Source: JBBIPZ01 sp037442505 [NCBI: Deltaproteobacteria bacterium] | GTDB lineage: Bacteria; CALINM01 | Length of the DNA: 64,000 nucleotides | NCBI GenBank assembly: GCA_037442505.1 | Contig: JBBIPZ010000009.1 | Coordinates: 18,588-82,587 of the forward strand | Direction of reading: 5' to 3' | Shown here: piece by piece, positions 1-8,099 of the stretch | How positions within the stretch are numbered: position 1 is the first letter of the stretch | Layout: each line of letters opens with the position of its first letter | The notes under the pieces: generated by a model | Databases searched by the model: none | The model's input: the letters and a program-made list of their open reading frames with translations, nothing else | What the model was told of the DNA's origin: nothing | Position numbers and translations under genes: made by a program

Positions 1-1373
1 AAGAAGCGGAAAGTGGTATAAATTCACTAAAAGATGCAATGAGCAGTGCTAATGATTGTTTGTTTATTGTTGCAGCTGGAAATAAAGGCTATGATTTAGA
101 TAAGATTAATATTTACCCAGCTTCTTTTAAATTAGAAAATTTGATATCGGTAGGCGCAACTGATAATAGTGATAGTAAAGGGTATTTCTCAAATTATGGT
201 ATTAATACAGTTCATTTAGCAGCACCGGGCTCCAAAATTTATAGCACTCAAAGTAGAATGGCGCCTGGTTTTGTTAATTACACCACAGCCTTTTTTTATG
301 AAACTGGGACGTCTATGGCAGCACCTTTTGTTACAGGTGTTGCAGCGTTGTTAAAGGCAAACAATCAAAATCTAACAAACAAAGATATTAAAGAGATCAT
401 TCTTGCATCTGTGGATAAAATTAACAACCTGCCTTTTTTTACGGGGGGGCGTTTAAATGCTTACAAAGCACTAACAATAAATCTTGATGAATTACCGCCA
501 TTAAAACCAGAAAATTTGAGCTTTGCAGAGCAGCCTTCTGCAGGCAACCCTATTAAACTTAAATGGACGGATATCTCAAGCAAAGAAACTAATTACATTT
601 TTGAGAGGAATCTTAGAAATAATGGTTTTAGCCTTCTTTCAATATTACCAGCAAACCAGAACACTTATACAGATAATATCTCACTTCAAGAGGGTGACAT
701 CGTATCTTATAGAGTTTATGCAGAAAACAGTAAAGGTAAATCTGATTATGTAGAGCTTAGCTTTTCTATTCCACTCTATCAACCAGAGAACCTTGTTGCT
801 ACTAAAATTGGTGGTGGAATAAAGCTTAGCTGGGATGACAAAACCGATAAAGAAGATGGTTACGAAATATGGCGACAGTCTGGGACAAATGATTACCAAA
901 TGATCGCTACTGTAGACAAAGATGTTACTGTTTACAACGATACTAACCTTAGTAGTAATGAAACCTTTTACTATTATAAGGTTCGTGCATACAACAGTCA
1001 GAAAGTTTATTCTTATTATTCCAACGAGGCATTTGTACGATTTCAAATACAATCATCTTCTGGTAGTAAAAGCTGTTTCATCGCAACTGCTGCTTATGGC
1101 ACTCCTTACCATCCAGATATAGATGTGCTACGAAACTTTCGTGATAAATACTTATTAAACTTTGACTTGGGAAGAGCCTTTGTAAAGCTTTATTATAAAT
1201 TTTCTCCACCCGTAGCTCATGTAATCAGTAAAAGCTTACTTTTAAGGGCGATTGTTTTATCATTGTTACTACCTATAGTTTATCTGATAAAGTTTCCGGT
1301 AACATATTTTCTGATTTTGTTTATGCTACTGTTTTTGCTAAAAAAAAGACGTATTATCAAGTTTTGTAAATAA
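1..1373 (+). CDS. Secreted subtilisin-like protease, C-terminal part, with FN3 repeats and CFI-box C-terminus (5' truncated by window)
   Basis: The frame is open back to base 3, so the N-terminus with the catalytic Asp and His lies outside the window. What remains shows the S8 oxyanion-hole block (AAGN, about base 75) and the serine block GTSMAAP (about 307), so this is the second half of a peptidase domain. Two fibronectin type III-like regions follow (about bases 490-770 and 770-1050). Then comes the motif CFIATAAYGTP (about 1075), the hallmark of the CFI-box C-terminal domain found on secreted bacterial proteins. The protein ends with a long hydrophobic segment and a basic tail (KKRRIIKFCK), which resembles a membrane stop or sorting tail. 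It probably acts at the cell surface. The substrate is unknown. Family assignment is strong; the role of the CFI box is not established. Confidence 0.88.
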   Translation, partial: EAESGINSLKDAMSSANDCLFIVAAGNKGYDLDKINIYPASFKLENLISVGATDNSDSKGYFSNYGINTVHLAAPGSKIYSTQSRMAPGFVNYTTAFFYETGTSMAAPFVTGVAALLKANNQNLTNKDIKEIILASVDKINNLPFFTGGRLNAYKALTINLDELPPLKPENLSFAEQPSAGNPIKLKWTDISSKETNYIFERNLRNNGFSLLSILPANQNTYTDNISLQEGDIVSYRVYAENSKGKSDYVELSFSIPLYQPENLVATKIGGGIKLSWDDKTDKEDGYEIWRQSGTNDYQMIATVDKDVTVYNDTNLSSNETFYYYKVRAYNSQKVYSYYSNEAFVRFQIQSSSGSKSCFIATAAYGTPYHPDIDVLRNFRDKYLLNFDLGRAFVKLYYKFSPPVAHVISKSLLLRAIVLSLLLPIVYLIKFPVTYFLILFMLLFLLKKRRIIKFCK

Positions 1374-1422
1374 AGAAGGATAGAGGTTTTTTTCGTTTGC
1401 CTTCACTTTACCAGAATGACAA

Positions 1423-1521
1423 AAATCCCCCTTCATCCCCCTTTGGTTAAAAGGGGTAACAACATGAAGTCAAATGTTTTTCGTATTCCTCTCTTTGCAA
1501 AAGAGGGGAAAGGGGAGATTT
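1423..1521. repeat. Imperfect inverted repeat in the 311-bp spacer (MITE-like)
   Basis: The spacer 1374-1684 has no convincing gene. It holds two G/C-strand-biased arms, about 1423-1456 (starts AAATCCCCCTTCATCCCCC) and 1488-1521 (ends GAGGGGAAAGGGGAGATTT). They are rough reverse complements around a 30-base centre. C-run/G-run sequences of this kind recur as dispersed repeats in many bacterial genomes. No target-site duplication is evident. Confidence 0.5.
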
Positions 1522-1620
1522 GATATATTCGTGTCAATCTGTGTGACAACGAAGAATCTCAACCAAAGGAAGACCTTTTTAAAGGTCACAAGCTGTACCA
1601 CGCTATTTTTTAAACATACC

Positions 1621-1649
1621 TTTACTTTTTTTGATGTGATGATTATAAT
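1621..1649 (+). promoter_or_regulatory. Candidate sigma-70 promoter for the FmdB gene
   Basis: TTTACT (1621-1626) and TATAAT (1644-1649) are separated by 17 bases. They lie 35 bases upstream of the FmdB start. The -10 is perfect and the -35 is partial (4/6). Confidence 0.45.
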
Positions 1650-1684
1650 AATAAAAAAATCAGAAATATGTGAGGTGTTTTGCC

Positions 1685-1945
1685 ATGCCAACTTATGAGT
1701 ATTTGTGTGAGAAATGTGGCTATGTTTTCGAAGCAAGTCAAAAGATAACCGATGAACCTTTAAAAGAATGTCCCAAATGTGAGGGGGCTGTTAAACGTTT
1801 AATCTCTTCTGGAAATTTTATCTTAAAAGGTAGCGGCTGGTATCTTACGGATTATGCTAAATCTTCTGTGCCAGCTAAACAAGAAAAAAGCAATTCTTGT
1901 GGTAGTTTGCCCGCATGCAGCAGTTGTCCTTCATCTACAAAGTAA
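1685..1945 (+). CDS. FmdB-family zinc ribbon protein
   Basis: This small protein of 86 residues begins [16 protein letters not shown], the typical N-terminus of the FmdB/CxxC_CxxC_SSSS regulatory-type zinc ribbon family. The first metal-binding pair is CEKC, the second CPKC. The tail carries Cys/Ser-rich [13 protein letters not shown]. The start at 1685 is chosen because GAGGTG lies about 8 bases upstream and because family members start MPxYEY; an earlier in-frame ATG at 1670 would add five residues that do not fit. The family is widespread and the precise role is unknown, probably regulatory or metal handling. It is first in a tight run with the next two genes. Confidence 0.87.
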   Translation: MPTYEYLCEKCGYVFEASQKITDEPLKECPKCEGAVKRLISSGNFILKGSGWYLTDYAKSSVPAKQEKSNSCGSLPACSSCPSSTK

Positions 1946-1948
1946 AAG

Positions 1949-2143
1949 ATGGATGGGCTAACTCTATTAATTTTAGTTTGTGTAGCCCTGTTTAGCCTGT
2001 TTATTTTTTTTAAAGTTTTGAAATTGGTGGGCAAGCTCGTTTTTCTGTTTTTACTGCTTGCAGGAGTACTATATTTTTGGGCTAAATTCCATTCACAGAG
2101 TTTCGAAATGTTTTATTTACAGATTAAGGGCTTTTTTAAGTGA
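1949..2143 (+). CDS. Small hydrophobic membrane protein
   Basis: A 64-residue protein starting three bases after the FmdB stop. Almost all of residues 4-46 is hydrophobic (Leu, Val, Phe), enough for one long or two short membrane segments, followed by a short polar C-terminus. I do not recognise a family. Its stop codon (TGA at 2141-2143) overlaps the GTG start of the next gene by four bases, which suggests translational coupling. The placement between two recognisable genes and this coupling argue that it is real. No function is proposed. Confidence 0.6.
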   Translation: MDGLTLLILVCVALFSLFIFFKVLKLVGKLVFLFLLLAGVLYFWAKFHSQSFEMFYLQIKGFFK

Positions 2144-4239
2144 AGAAGAATATTCTTGTTGCAGCATTTCTATCGATAGCGTTTTTTATAGTCTACCTTT
2201 TTCATATTCCTCCCACGTTTGTTTTTGGGGACGCACCCGAGCTTGCTCTCGCATCTTTATCGCTTGGTATTGCGCACGCACCAGGTTATCCTCTATATTC
2301 TTTGATTACACATCTTTTTAGTTACCTTGTACCTTTGGCAGACTATGCGTTAAGATGCAATATATTTTCTGCGTTTGTTTCTTCTGTGACGATTTTTTTA
2401 TTGTATCTTTTACTGACTAATTTAAAGGTTGGAGCTATTTCTGCTTTTATATCGTTAGTTTTGTTTGGTTTGTCGGAACTTTTTTTTAAACAGGCTATAA
2501 TTTCAGAAGTTTACAGTTTAAACTCTCTGTTTTTTGTGATTTTTCTTTATATCACTGTTAAATATGAGCAGTCAAAGGATGCAAGGTTTTTGTTTTTAAT
2601 ATTATTTTTGTCAGCTTTAGGACTTGGCAACCATCACACAATTCTTTCTGCAATCTTTGTTATTTTGCTTTACTTTTTTGTTTTTAATCGTAACTATAGA
2701 TTAATTTTGCCCATTTTTTTGTTTTTTATATTGGGCGTTTCTGTTTATCTTTATTTGCCTGTTCGTGCAACTGCTGAACCGGGTATCAACTTTGGAGATC
2801 CCAAAACAATCGAAAACTTCTGGCAGGTTGTGACAAGGTGGCAGTTTGGTTTTGCAGGAAGAGAATATACGTTAGACTCTTTTGTTATACAAAGTATAGA
2901 TTTTTTTTATTTTATTAACAGGCAGTTTTACGCCGTTTTCTTGCTTTTGATGATTTTTGGTATATTCTTGTTTTTTAAATTTAATATCAGGTTGTTTTTT
3001 GTTTTCTTTGCTATCTTTTTGGTAAATGGCATCATCACAATTTATGTTTTAAATCCTGATAAAGATGAGTTTTTTCTTGTGCACGAGTTTTTAACTCCGT
3101 CGTTAATCGTTTCTGTCTGTTTCTTTGCTCTGGCGTTTGATTGGTTGGGGCGGCGGAGAATTGTTAGTGTATTACTGACGTTGGTTTTACTATCATCTGC
3201 AGCATATAAATATTTTAATCAGATGCCTGCTTTGAATCAAAAAAATAATATTTTTGCTAAGAAACTTGCTAATGACTCACTTATTATATTGCCAGAAAGG
3301 GCTGTTGTTATAGGTGAATCTGATTATACTTTGTTTCCGCTTTTTTATTTGCAGGAAGTCTATAATTTAAGAAAAGATGTGACTGTTTTAGATGCTGATT
3401 TTTTTATGTTGCCATGGTATCAGCAACAACAAATCAAAAAGCTTCCTTTTTTAAAAGACCTGATGCCTGACATAATGGAACACAGTGGTGGAAAAGGTAA
3501 GCTTAAAATAGATTTTACTGCTTTAGAGTCTTTTAAGATTAATCAGGCATTTCTTCTGGCAAAAAACGTCTCAGAAAGGTTAAAGACAGAAGTTTTTTTT
3601 ACATACGATTTTGCTGAAATGGCAAAATTATATCGCCCTGACATAGCTGCAAGACTTGCCCCTTATGGTACACTTTATAAGGTTTTTATATCTGAACAAC
3701 CAAAAGAGTATTATCCACCATATGATACCTTACCATTTACCAGAACTATCTATCTACAACCTGAAGAAGCTTTGCTTTTAACTCCATATTTACCATACTT
3801 GTTTAAAGATGTTGAAATAGCATATCTACAAAAGGACTTTTCTAAGTCTGCACGTATTTTTGAAAATATTTACATGATTACCCCTACAATTTACAATGCC
3901 GCAAATCTTGTAATAATGCTTGCGGAAGAAGGTAAAAAGATCAGTAAAGCACAGAAATTAATTGATAATGTTATTTCAGGATTGAGTGTGCCAGACCCAA
4001 AGGTTTATTTAGCCAAAGGTGTTGTTGAATTGAAAAAGGGTAATCTTAGCGATTCAATCAACATTTTAAGCGGTATCGAAGCCAGGTATCCCCAGATATG
4101 TGAGGCTTCTTTTTATCTTGTTGAGGCTTACTTGAAGTCTGGAGAACAGGCAAAAGGAAGACTTGCATACGAAAGGGTTATGAGGGACTGTAACGATTAT
4201 TATAAGCAGCGTGCTGCAGCTCTTATGAATCAAAGGTAA
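2140..4239 (+). CDS. DUF2723-family multi-pass membrane protein with C-terminal TPR-like region
   Basis: A 699-residue protein with about ten to twelve membrane segments in the first 420 residues. The N-terminus carries the DUF2723 signature (GDAPELALASLSLGIAHAPG). DUF2723 proteins (TMEM260-like) have a GT-C glycosyltransferase fold, so a lipid-linked sugar transferase role is likely but not shown. The last 200 residues are soluble with TPR-like helices (KSARIFENIYMITP, then GNLSDSINILSG). It starts with GTG overlapping the previous stop. The 3' end overlaps the end of the convergent thiL gene by 17 bases. Confidence 0.8.
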   Translation: MKKNILVAAFLSIAFFIVYLFHIPPTFVFGDAPELALASLSLGIAHAPGYPLYSLITHLFSYLVPLADYALRCNIFSAFVSSVTIFLLYLLLTNLKVGAISAFISLVLFGLSELFFKQAIISEVYSLNSLFFVIFLYITVKYEQSKDARFLFLILFLSALGLGNHHTILSAIFVILLYFFVFNRNYRLILPIFLFFILGVSVYLYLPVRATAEPGINFGDPKTIENFWQVVTRWQFGFAGREYTLDSFVIQSIDFFYFINRQFYAVFLLLMIFGIFLFFKFNIRLFFVFFAIFLVNGIITIYVLNPDKDEFFLVHEFLTPSLIVSVCFFALAFDWLGRRRIVSVLLTLVLLSSAAYKYFNQMPALNQKNNIFAKKLANDSLIILPERAVVIGESDYTLFPLFYLQEVYNLRKDVTVLDADFFMLPWYQQQQIKKLPFLKDLMPDIMEHSGGKGKLKIDFTALESFKINQAFLLAKNVSERLKTEVFFTYDFAEMAKLYRPDIAARLAPYGTLYKVFISEQPKEYYPPYDTLPFTRTIYLQPEEALLLTPYLPYLFKDVEIAYLQKDFSKSARIFENIYMITPTIYNAANLVIMLAEEGKKISKAQKLIDNVISGLSVPDPKVYLAKGVVELKKGNLSDSINILSGIEARYPQICEASFYLVEAYLKSGEQAKGRLAYERVMRDCNDYYKQRAAALMNQR

Positions 4240-5215
4240 ACTTGTGTTGATATGATTCTGTAGCAACTTTTATAGTTTTATTGTTTTCCTTAATGTAAAA
4301 GCCTGCTTTGACAATTTTGCCGATTTTTGTAATTGGGATTTTTAACTCTCTTGAAATCTTTAATATATCGTTATGGTGCTTTTCTCTTGTAGTGAATAAA
4401 AGCTGATAGTCATCACCCCCGTTAAGAACAAAGTTTATGTATTCTTCTTTTTTAAATAGTGTCTTTAGCAGTTTAAGAGTAGGGAGACTTGTAATATCAA
4501 GTAACGCCCCTTTATTGCTTTCTTCAAGGATATGTTTTAGGTCTCCTAAAAGCCCATCACTAATATCAATCATCGAAGTAACAATCGCTTTTTTACGCAA
4601 AAGGTTACCCAATGCAATCTGCGCTATTGGTTTTTCATAAGCATTGAGAAGTTTTTTGGGTACATCTTTTTTTGCTTTTAGCAATGCTAAACCAGCAGAT
4701 GCCAGTCCTAAATCTCCAGAAACGTAAATGTTATCTGAAACTAATGCGCCAGTGCGGAATACTGGCTTTGCATCGCAAACACCTATAACTGCAACCGTAA
4801 TTGCGGTTGCTTTAGATTTGGTAATATCTCCGCCGACGAGTTCAGTGTTGTAATACTTACATGCATGCTTTATACCAGAAGAGATTGCTTTAAAAGAAGT
4901 CTTGTTAAAATTTGTTGAAATTGCAAGACTTACGAGAATATATTTTGGTATTCCTCCCATAGCAGCTATATCACTAATAGCACGGGACACCGCCTTAAAC
5001 CCTATGTTTTTAATATTTTTTTGTATTGTCATGTCAAAATGAATATTTTCGACCATATTGTCAATTGTCAGCAAAGTATATTTACCTTGATTTTTAACTA
5101 CTGCACAGTCATCCCCAATACCTTTTATGACATAGGGAGAATATGATAATTTTTTTCTTATCTCTTTGATCAGTTCAAATTCAGTGTATATTGATGACAT
5201 CTCAGTCATGCTCAA
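4223..5215 (-). CDS. thiL: Thiamine-monophosphate kinase
   Basis: ThiL phosphorylates thiamine monophosphate to the active cofactor thiamine diphosphate, using ATP. The 330-residue protein has the N-terminal ELIKEIRKKL, the metal/ATP motif GIGDDCAVV (about 37-45), then DNMVENIHFD and the middle block GGDITKSK, followed by GDLGLASAG and ISDGLLGDL. These are all expected of ThiL in the PurM/AIR-synthase-like superfamily. It is the last gene of the feoB operon, and its start overlaps the end of the DtxR-FeoA gene by 14 bases. Alternative in-frame starts a few codons downstream are possible. Its presence in an iron operon is not functionally obvious. Confidence 0.93.
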   Translation of the reverse strand: MSMTEMSSIYTEFELIKEIRKKLSYSPYVIKGIGDDCAVVKNQGKYTLLTIDNMVENIHFDMTIQKNIKNIGFKAVSRAISDIAAMGGIPKYILVSLAISTNFNKTSFKAISSGIKHACKYYNTELVGGDITKSKATAITVAVIGVCDAKPVFRTGALVSDNIYVSGDLGLASAGLALLKAKKDVPKKLLNAYEKPIAQIALGNLLRKKAIVTSMIDISDGLLGDLKHILEESNKGALLDITSLPTLKLLKTLFKKEEYINFVLNGGDDYQLLFTTREKHHNDILKISRELKIPITKIGKIVKAGFYIKENNKTIKVATESYQHKFTFDS

Positions 5216-5858
5216 CTCTTACAAAAATCGCCTGAGCAATGTCTTTGTCAACAGCAAACTCGCTATTCCCAATTTGAAATAGGCAACTTGGGAATGTTTG
5301 TTTGACTGTGATTTTGACTCCTGGTAGAATTCCCATTGATGCAAGGCTCTGTAAATTTTTTTGTGCTACGCCTTGTATATACGCTATCTTACCAGCCTGT
5401 CCAAATTTTAGCTGACTTAACGGTTGAACGTATTTGTCTCCTACCTTTAAGTTAGCCTTACAACAAGGTCCTGCAGGAATAGGATTGCCATGTGGACAGG
5501 TCTTTGGGTGTCCTAATAGTGTGCATACTTTATCTTCGATACCTTCTTTAAGGTAATGCTCAATCTTGCACGCAGTCTCATGAATACTGCTCCCGCTTAA
5601 ATCAAGAACATCTACAAGTAGCTTTTCTGCAAGTCTATGTCTTCTGACAACATTTTCACCTTTTGCGTCACCATCATTTGTTAACGATATGTTGTCATCT
5701 TCCACAGTTATAAGTTTTTTGCTAAGAAGCTCCTTGATTTCTTCTGAATCTTTTTCTACGCCGAGCACATTAAAAGAGAGCTCTTTTTTATTTCTCTCTT
5801 TTTTTGAGATCCATAACATCTCTAAAATTTCTTCAATTTTTTCAAGTAATGGTGTCAT
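5202..5858 (-). CDS. DtxR-type iron-dependent regulator fused to a FeoA/SH3-like domain
   Basis: A 218-residue protein. Residues about 1-62 form a winged helix-like N-terminus. Residues 63-140 carry the DtxR metal-binding/dimerisation region: GENVVRRHRLAEKLL, then HETACKIEHYL, then CTLLGHPKTCPHGNPIP. Residues about 145-218 form a FeoA-like SH3 domain (LSQLKFGQAGKIAYI, LASMGILPG). DtxR-family proteins repress iron-responsive genes when loaded with Fe(II) or Mn(II), and FeoA supports FeoB. The N-terminal helix-turn-helix is less canonical than in DtxR itself, so a purely FeoA-like accessory role is possible. It has a good ribosome site (AAGGAG). It lies inside the feo operon, which suggests autoregulation. 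Confidence 0.87.
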   Translation of the reverse strand: MTPLLEKIEEILEMLWISKKERNKKELSFNVLGVEKDSEEIKELLSKKLITVEDDNISLTNDGDAKGENVVRRHRLAEKLLVDVLDLSGSSIHETACKIEHYLKEGIEDKVCTLLGHPKTCPHGNPIPAGPCCKANLKVGDKYVQPLSQLKFGQAGKIAYIQGVAQKNLQSLASMGILPGVKITVKQTFPSCLFQIGNSEFAVDKDIAQAIFVRVEHD

Positions 5859-5869
5859 CTTTGCTCCTT

Positions 5870-6022
5870 TTATTCTTTTATTTCAACGGTTTTGTCAAGT
5901 GGAAATTCGTATCCACAATTCGGGCATTTAATCAGCCCGCAACCTTTTTTACCACATGCTGCACATGCTTTGCCAGCTTCTTCTCTTTTAAATTTTTTAC
6001 CACACAGAGGGCAGACAATCAT
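5870..6022 (-). CDS. Small Cys-rich zinc-ribbon/rubredoxin-like protein of the feo operon
   Basis: A 50-residue ORF, read by hand between feoB and the DtxR-FeoA gene. It has seven cysteines: CPLC at residues 4-7, CAAC at 20-23, one at 28, and CPNC at 33-36. These are spaced to form one or two metal knuckles. The start lies 12 bases after the feoB stop and the next gene starts 11 bases beyond its own stop, so it fits the operon tightly. Small Cys-rich proteins are known companions of FeoB (FeoC or FeoB-associated proteins), but this one lacks a membrane segment and is not clearly either. A role in iron binding or FeoB assistance is inference. Confidence 0.72.
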   Translation of the reverse strand: MIVCPLCGKKFKREEAGKACAACGKKGCGLIKCPNCGYEFPLDKTVEIKE

Positions 6023-6034
6023 TTATTACCTCAC

Positions 6035-7987
6035 TTATAATTTTATACCTGTCATAATTAAAATCAAATGTAGTAAATATCCAACCATCATAGAGAAGAT
6101 TAAAACAAAACCAGCAATGTACAATCCAGTTTTCATGCCTCTTTCCTTAATTGTCATTATAAATTGGGCAATGCAGGGAAGAAAAAGAGTGAGCATAACA
6201 GACATTATCAAAAGTTCATTGTTATTAAAAACTCCGTTTTTATGCATATCATAAAGTCCCGCAGCACCATAGTCTCTTCTAAAAAAGCCAAATAAAAAAA
6301 CTACAGCCGCCTCTTTTGGTAAGCCAATAAATTTTATGAAAAATGCAATAATTTTGATCAAAAAATCGAAAATACCTGTTATTCTCCCTACCCATATAAA
6401 CAAACTTGCGTAAATGAAAAGTGGTATCACCTCTTTAAAGTACCAAACAAGCCTTGTGTATGTTTTTACAAAAATATTTTGTAGCTTTGGTATTCTAACA
6501 GGTGGTATTTCAACAAAAAACAGTGTCTTTTCACCTTTTATTAGTTTGCCTGATAGATAGCCGACCAGAATAAAAACAAGAAAAAGTATAGAGACCCAGA
6601 TGCCAAGAAGGGCAGGGGAATGGCTTAGAACCGCTAACATTACCCCTAACTGTGCAGAACAAGGTACAGCAAGAGATAATAAAATCGTAGTAATTATACG
6701 TTCTTTTTTGGTACTCAGTGTCCTTGTAACCATGGTTGCCATAGTATCGCATCCAAAACCAAGCACTAATGGTATTACAGCCCTTCCAGTAAGTCCAATT
6801 TTTTTGAAAAATCTGTCTAAAAGCATTGCTAACCGTGGGAGATATCCACTATCTTCAAGTATCGAAAAGAACAAGAAAAATGTAGTAACAATAGGAAATA
6901 TGATTGCAATAGCATACTTGATACCCAGGGTGATTATACCGTAATCCCTGATTAATAGTTCTTTCAACACTTCATAAGGAATGTTTTTTTCAATAAAATT
7001 GACAAATCCCGGTAATAAAAATTTTTCAAAAATTTCGGTTTCAATAAAATCTACAAGAAATCCCGCACCAAACTCTCCAACAAACTTATATAAACCTAAA
7101 TATAAAACTAAAAACAGAATCGGGTAACCCCAAATATATGACATAGTGATTTTGCTCAAAAAGTTGACAAAGTTATTTTGTTTTTTTACTGTATCGTTAT
7201 TAATAACCTTTTGTGCTATGGAAGTTGCTTCTAATTGACGCTTTAGTGCCATTGCATAATCAATAGACATCCTTAGCTGTTCTATCAATTTACGCCTTAG
7301 TTCATCAACCACTTCTATAGTATTTTTACCTTCAATTTCTAACACCTTTTCAGTTGTAATTTTATCCTGTTGGATGAGCATCGAAGCAATAATCCTTTTG
7401 GAAACCGTATAGTTGCCTTTTAGTAAAGTTTCAATATTTGTAATGGTCTTTTCAATTACTTCGTCAAATTTCAAAAGATTTGGGGTTTTTACACCGTAAT
7501 TAATAATATAGTTAAAAACGGTTTTTATCCCTCGCTTTTTTATTGATATGGTAGGAATAACTGGTACGCCGAGTATCTTTGAAAGAAGCTCGTGGTCAAT
7601 TTTGATGCCTGATCTTTCTGCCTCATCCATCATATTTAGAACGACTATAACCGGGATGCCTGTTTCGATGAGCTGGAATGTAAGAGGCAACATACGCTCA
7701 ATGTTTTTGGCATCCAGTACATTGATTATGATGTCTGCGTTTTGAAAGAAGATAAAGTCTCTTGCAACTCTTTCTTCCTCTGAAATTGGTAGCATTGAAT
7801 ACATACCCGGCGTATCTATAATCTTTATTTCGCAACCTGATTTGTAAACGACTCCTTCTGTAACCTCTACAGTTGTGCCAGGGTAGTTGGAAACGGCTAC
7901 ATACTTACCTGTCATGGAATTAAAAAGAGCACTCTTCCCAACATTAGGATTGCCTACAAGTAAAACAGTAATTTTTCTATTATTCAT
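6035..7987 (-). CDS. feoB: Ferrous iron transport protein B
   Basis: FeoB is the inner-membrane Fe(II) permease driven or gated by an N-terminal GTPase. The 650-residue protein has G1 GNPNVGKS (12-19), the G2-region NYPGTTVE, G3 DTPGMYSM and a G4-like NMMDEAE. A helical insertion and then about eight or more membrane segments follow, including the Gate motif region ILEDSGYLPR and VLGFGCDTMA. It is shorter than E. coli FeoB (773 residues) but within the family range. The start is supported by GGGAGCG eight bases upstream. It heads an operon with the zinc ribbon, DtxR-FeoA and thiL. A Fur box overlaps its promoter. Confidence 0.96.
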   Translation of the reverse strand: MNNRKITVLLVGNPNVGKSALFNSMTGKYVAVSNYPGTTVEVTEGVVYKSGCEIKIIDTPGMYSMLPISEEERVARDFIFFQNADIIINVLDAKNIERMLPLTFQLIETGIPVIVVLNMMDEAERSGIKIDHELLSKILGVPVIPTISIKKRGIKTVFNYIINYGVKTPNLLKFDEVIEKTITNIETLLKGNYTVSKRIIASMLIQQDKITTEKVLEIEGKNTIEVVDELRRKLIEQLRMSIDYAMALKRQLEATSIAQKVINNDTVKKQNNFVNFLSKITMSYIWGYPILFLVLYLGLYKFVGEFGAGFLVDFIETEIFEKFLLPGFVNFIEKNIPYEVLKELLIRDYGIITLGIKYAIAIIFPIVTTFFLFFSILEDSGYLPRLAMLLDRFFKKIGLTGRAVIPLVLGFGCDTMATMVTRTLSTKKERIITTILLSLAVPCSAQLGVMLAVLSHSPALLGIWVSILFLVFILVGYLSGKLIKGEKTLFFVEIPPVRIPKLQNIFVKTYTRLVWYFKEVIPLFIYASLFIWVGRITGIFDFLIKIIAFFIKFIGLPKEAAVVFLFGFFRRDYGAAGLYDMHKNGVFNNNELLIMSVMLTLFLPCIAQFIMTIKERGMKTGLYIAGFVLIFSMMVGYLLHLILIMTGIKL

Positions 7988-8008
7988 CTTCGCTCCCGTA
8001 ACTTTTAT

Positions 8009-8027
8009 TGATAATGATTTTCATTAT
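8009..8027. promoter_or_regulatory. Fur box over the feoB promoter
   Basis: GATAATGATTTTCATTATA is a near-perfect match to the 19-base Fur consensus GATAATGATAATCATTATC. It covers the -10 element of the minus-strand feoB promoter (8022-8027). Fe(II)-Fur bound here would block RNA polymerase. The Fur gene itself is not in the window. Confidence 0.85.
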
Positions 8028-8051
8028 ACTGTTTTAAAACTTTTTTGTAAA
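8022..8051 (-). promoter_or_regulatory. feoB promoter (minus strand)
   Basis: On the minus strand, TTTACA (8051-8046) is followed after 18 bases by a perfect TATAAT (8027-8022). The predicted start point is about 25-30 bases before the feoB ATG. The -10 is embedded in the Fur box. Confidence 0.65.
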
Positions 8052-8073
8052 GAAGTTTTTTATCATATATAAT
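8045..8073 (+). promoter_or_regulatory. Promoter for the PAS-like gene, divergent from and overlapping the feoB promoter
   Basis: TTGTAA (8045-8050), a 17-base spacer and TATAAT (8068-8073) are followed by GGAGGA at 8085 and the ATG at 8100. The -35 element overlaps the -35 of the divergent feoB promoter, so the two genes may be co-regulated by iron. Confidence 0.5.
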
Positions 8074-8099
8074 TATACAAGAATGGAGGAATTTAAATT

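Noticed and set aside
1474-1698. ORFs in the 1374-1684 spacer on either strand
   Set aside because: They follow the G/C-run inverted repeat, with no ribosome site or recognisable protein.
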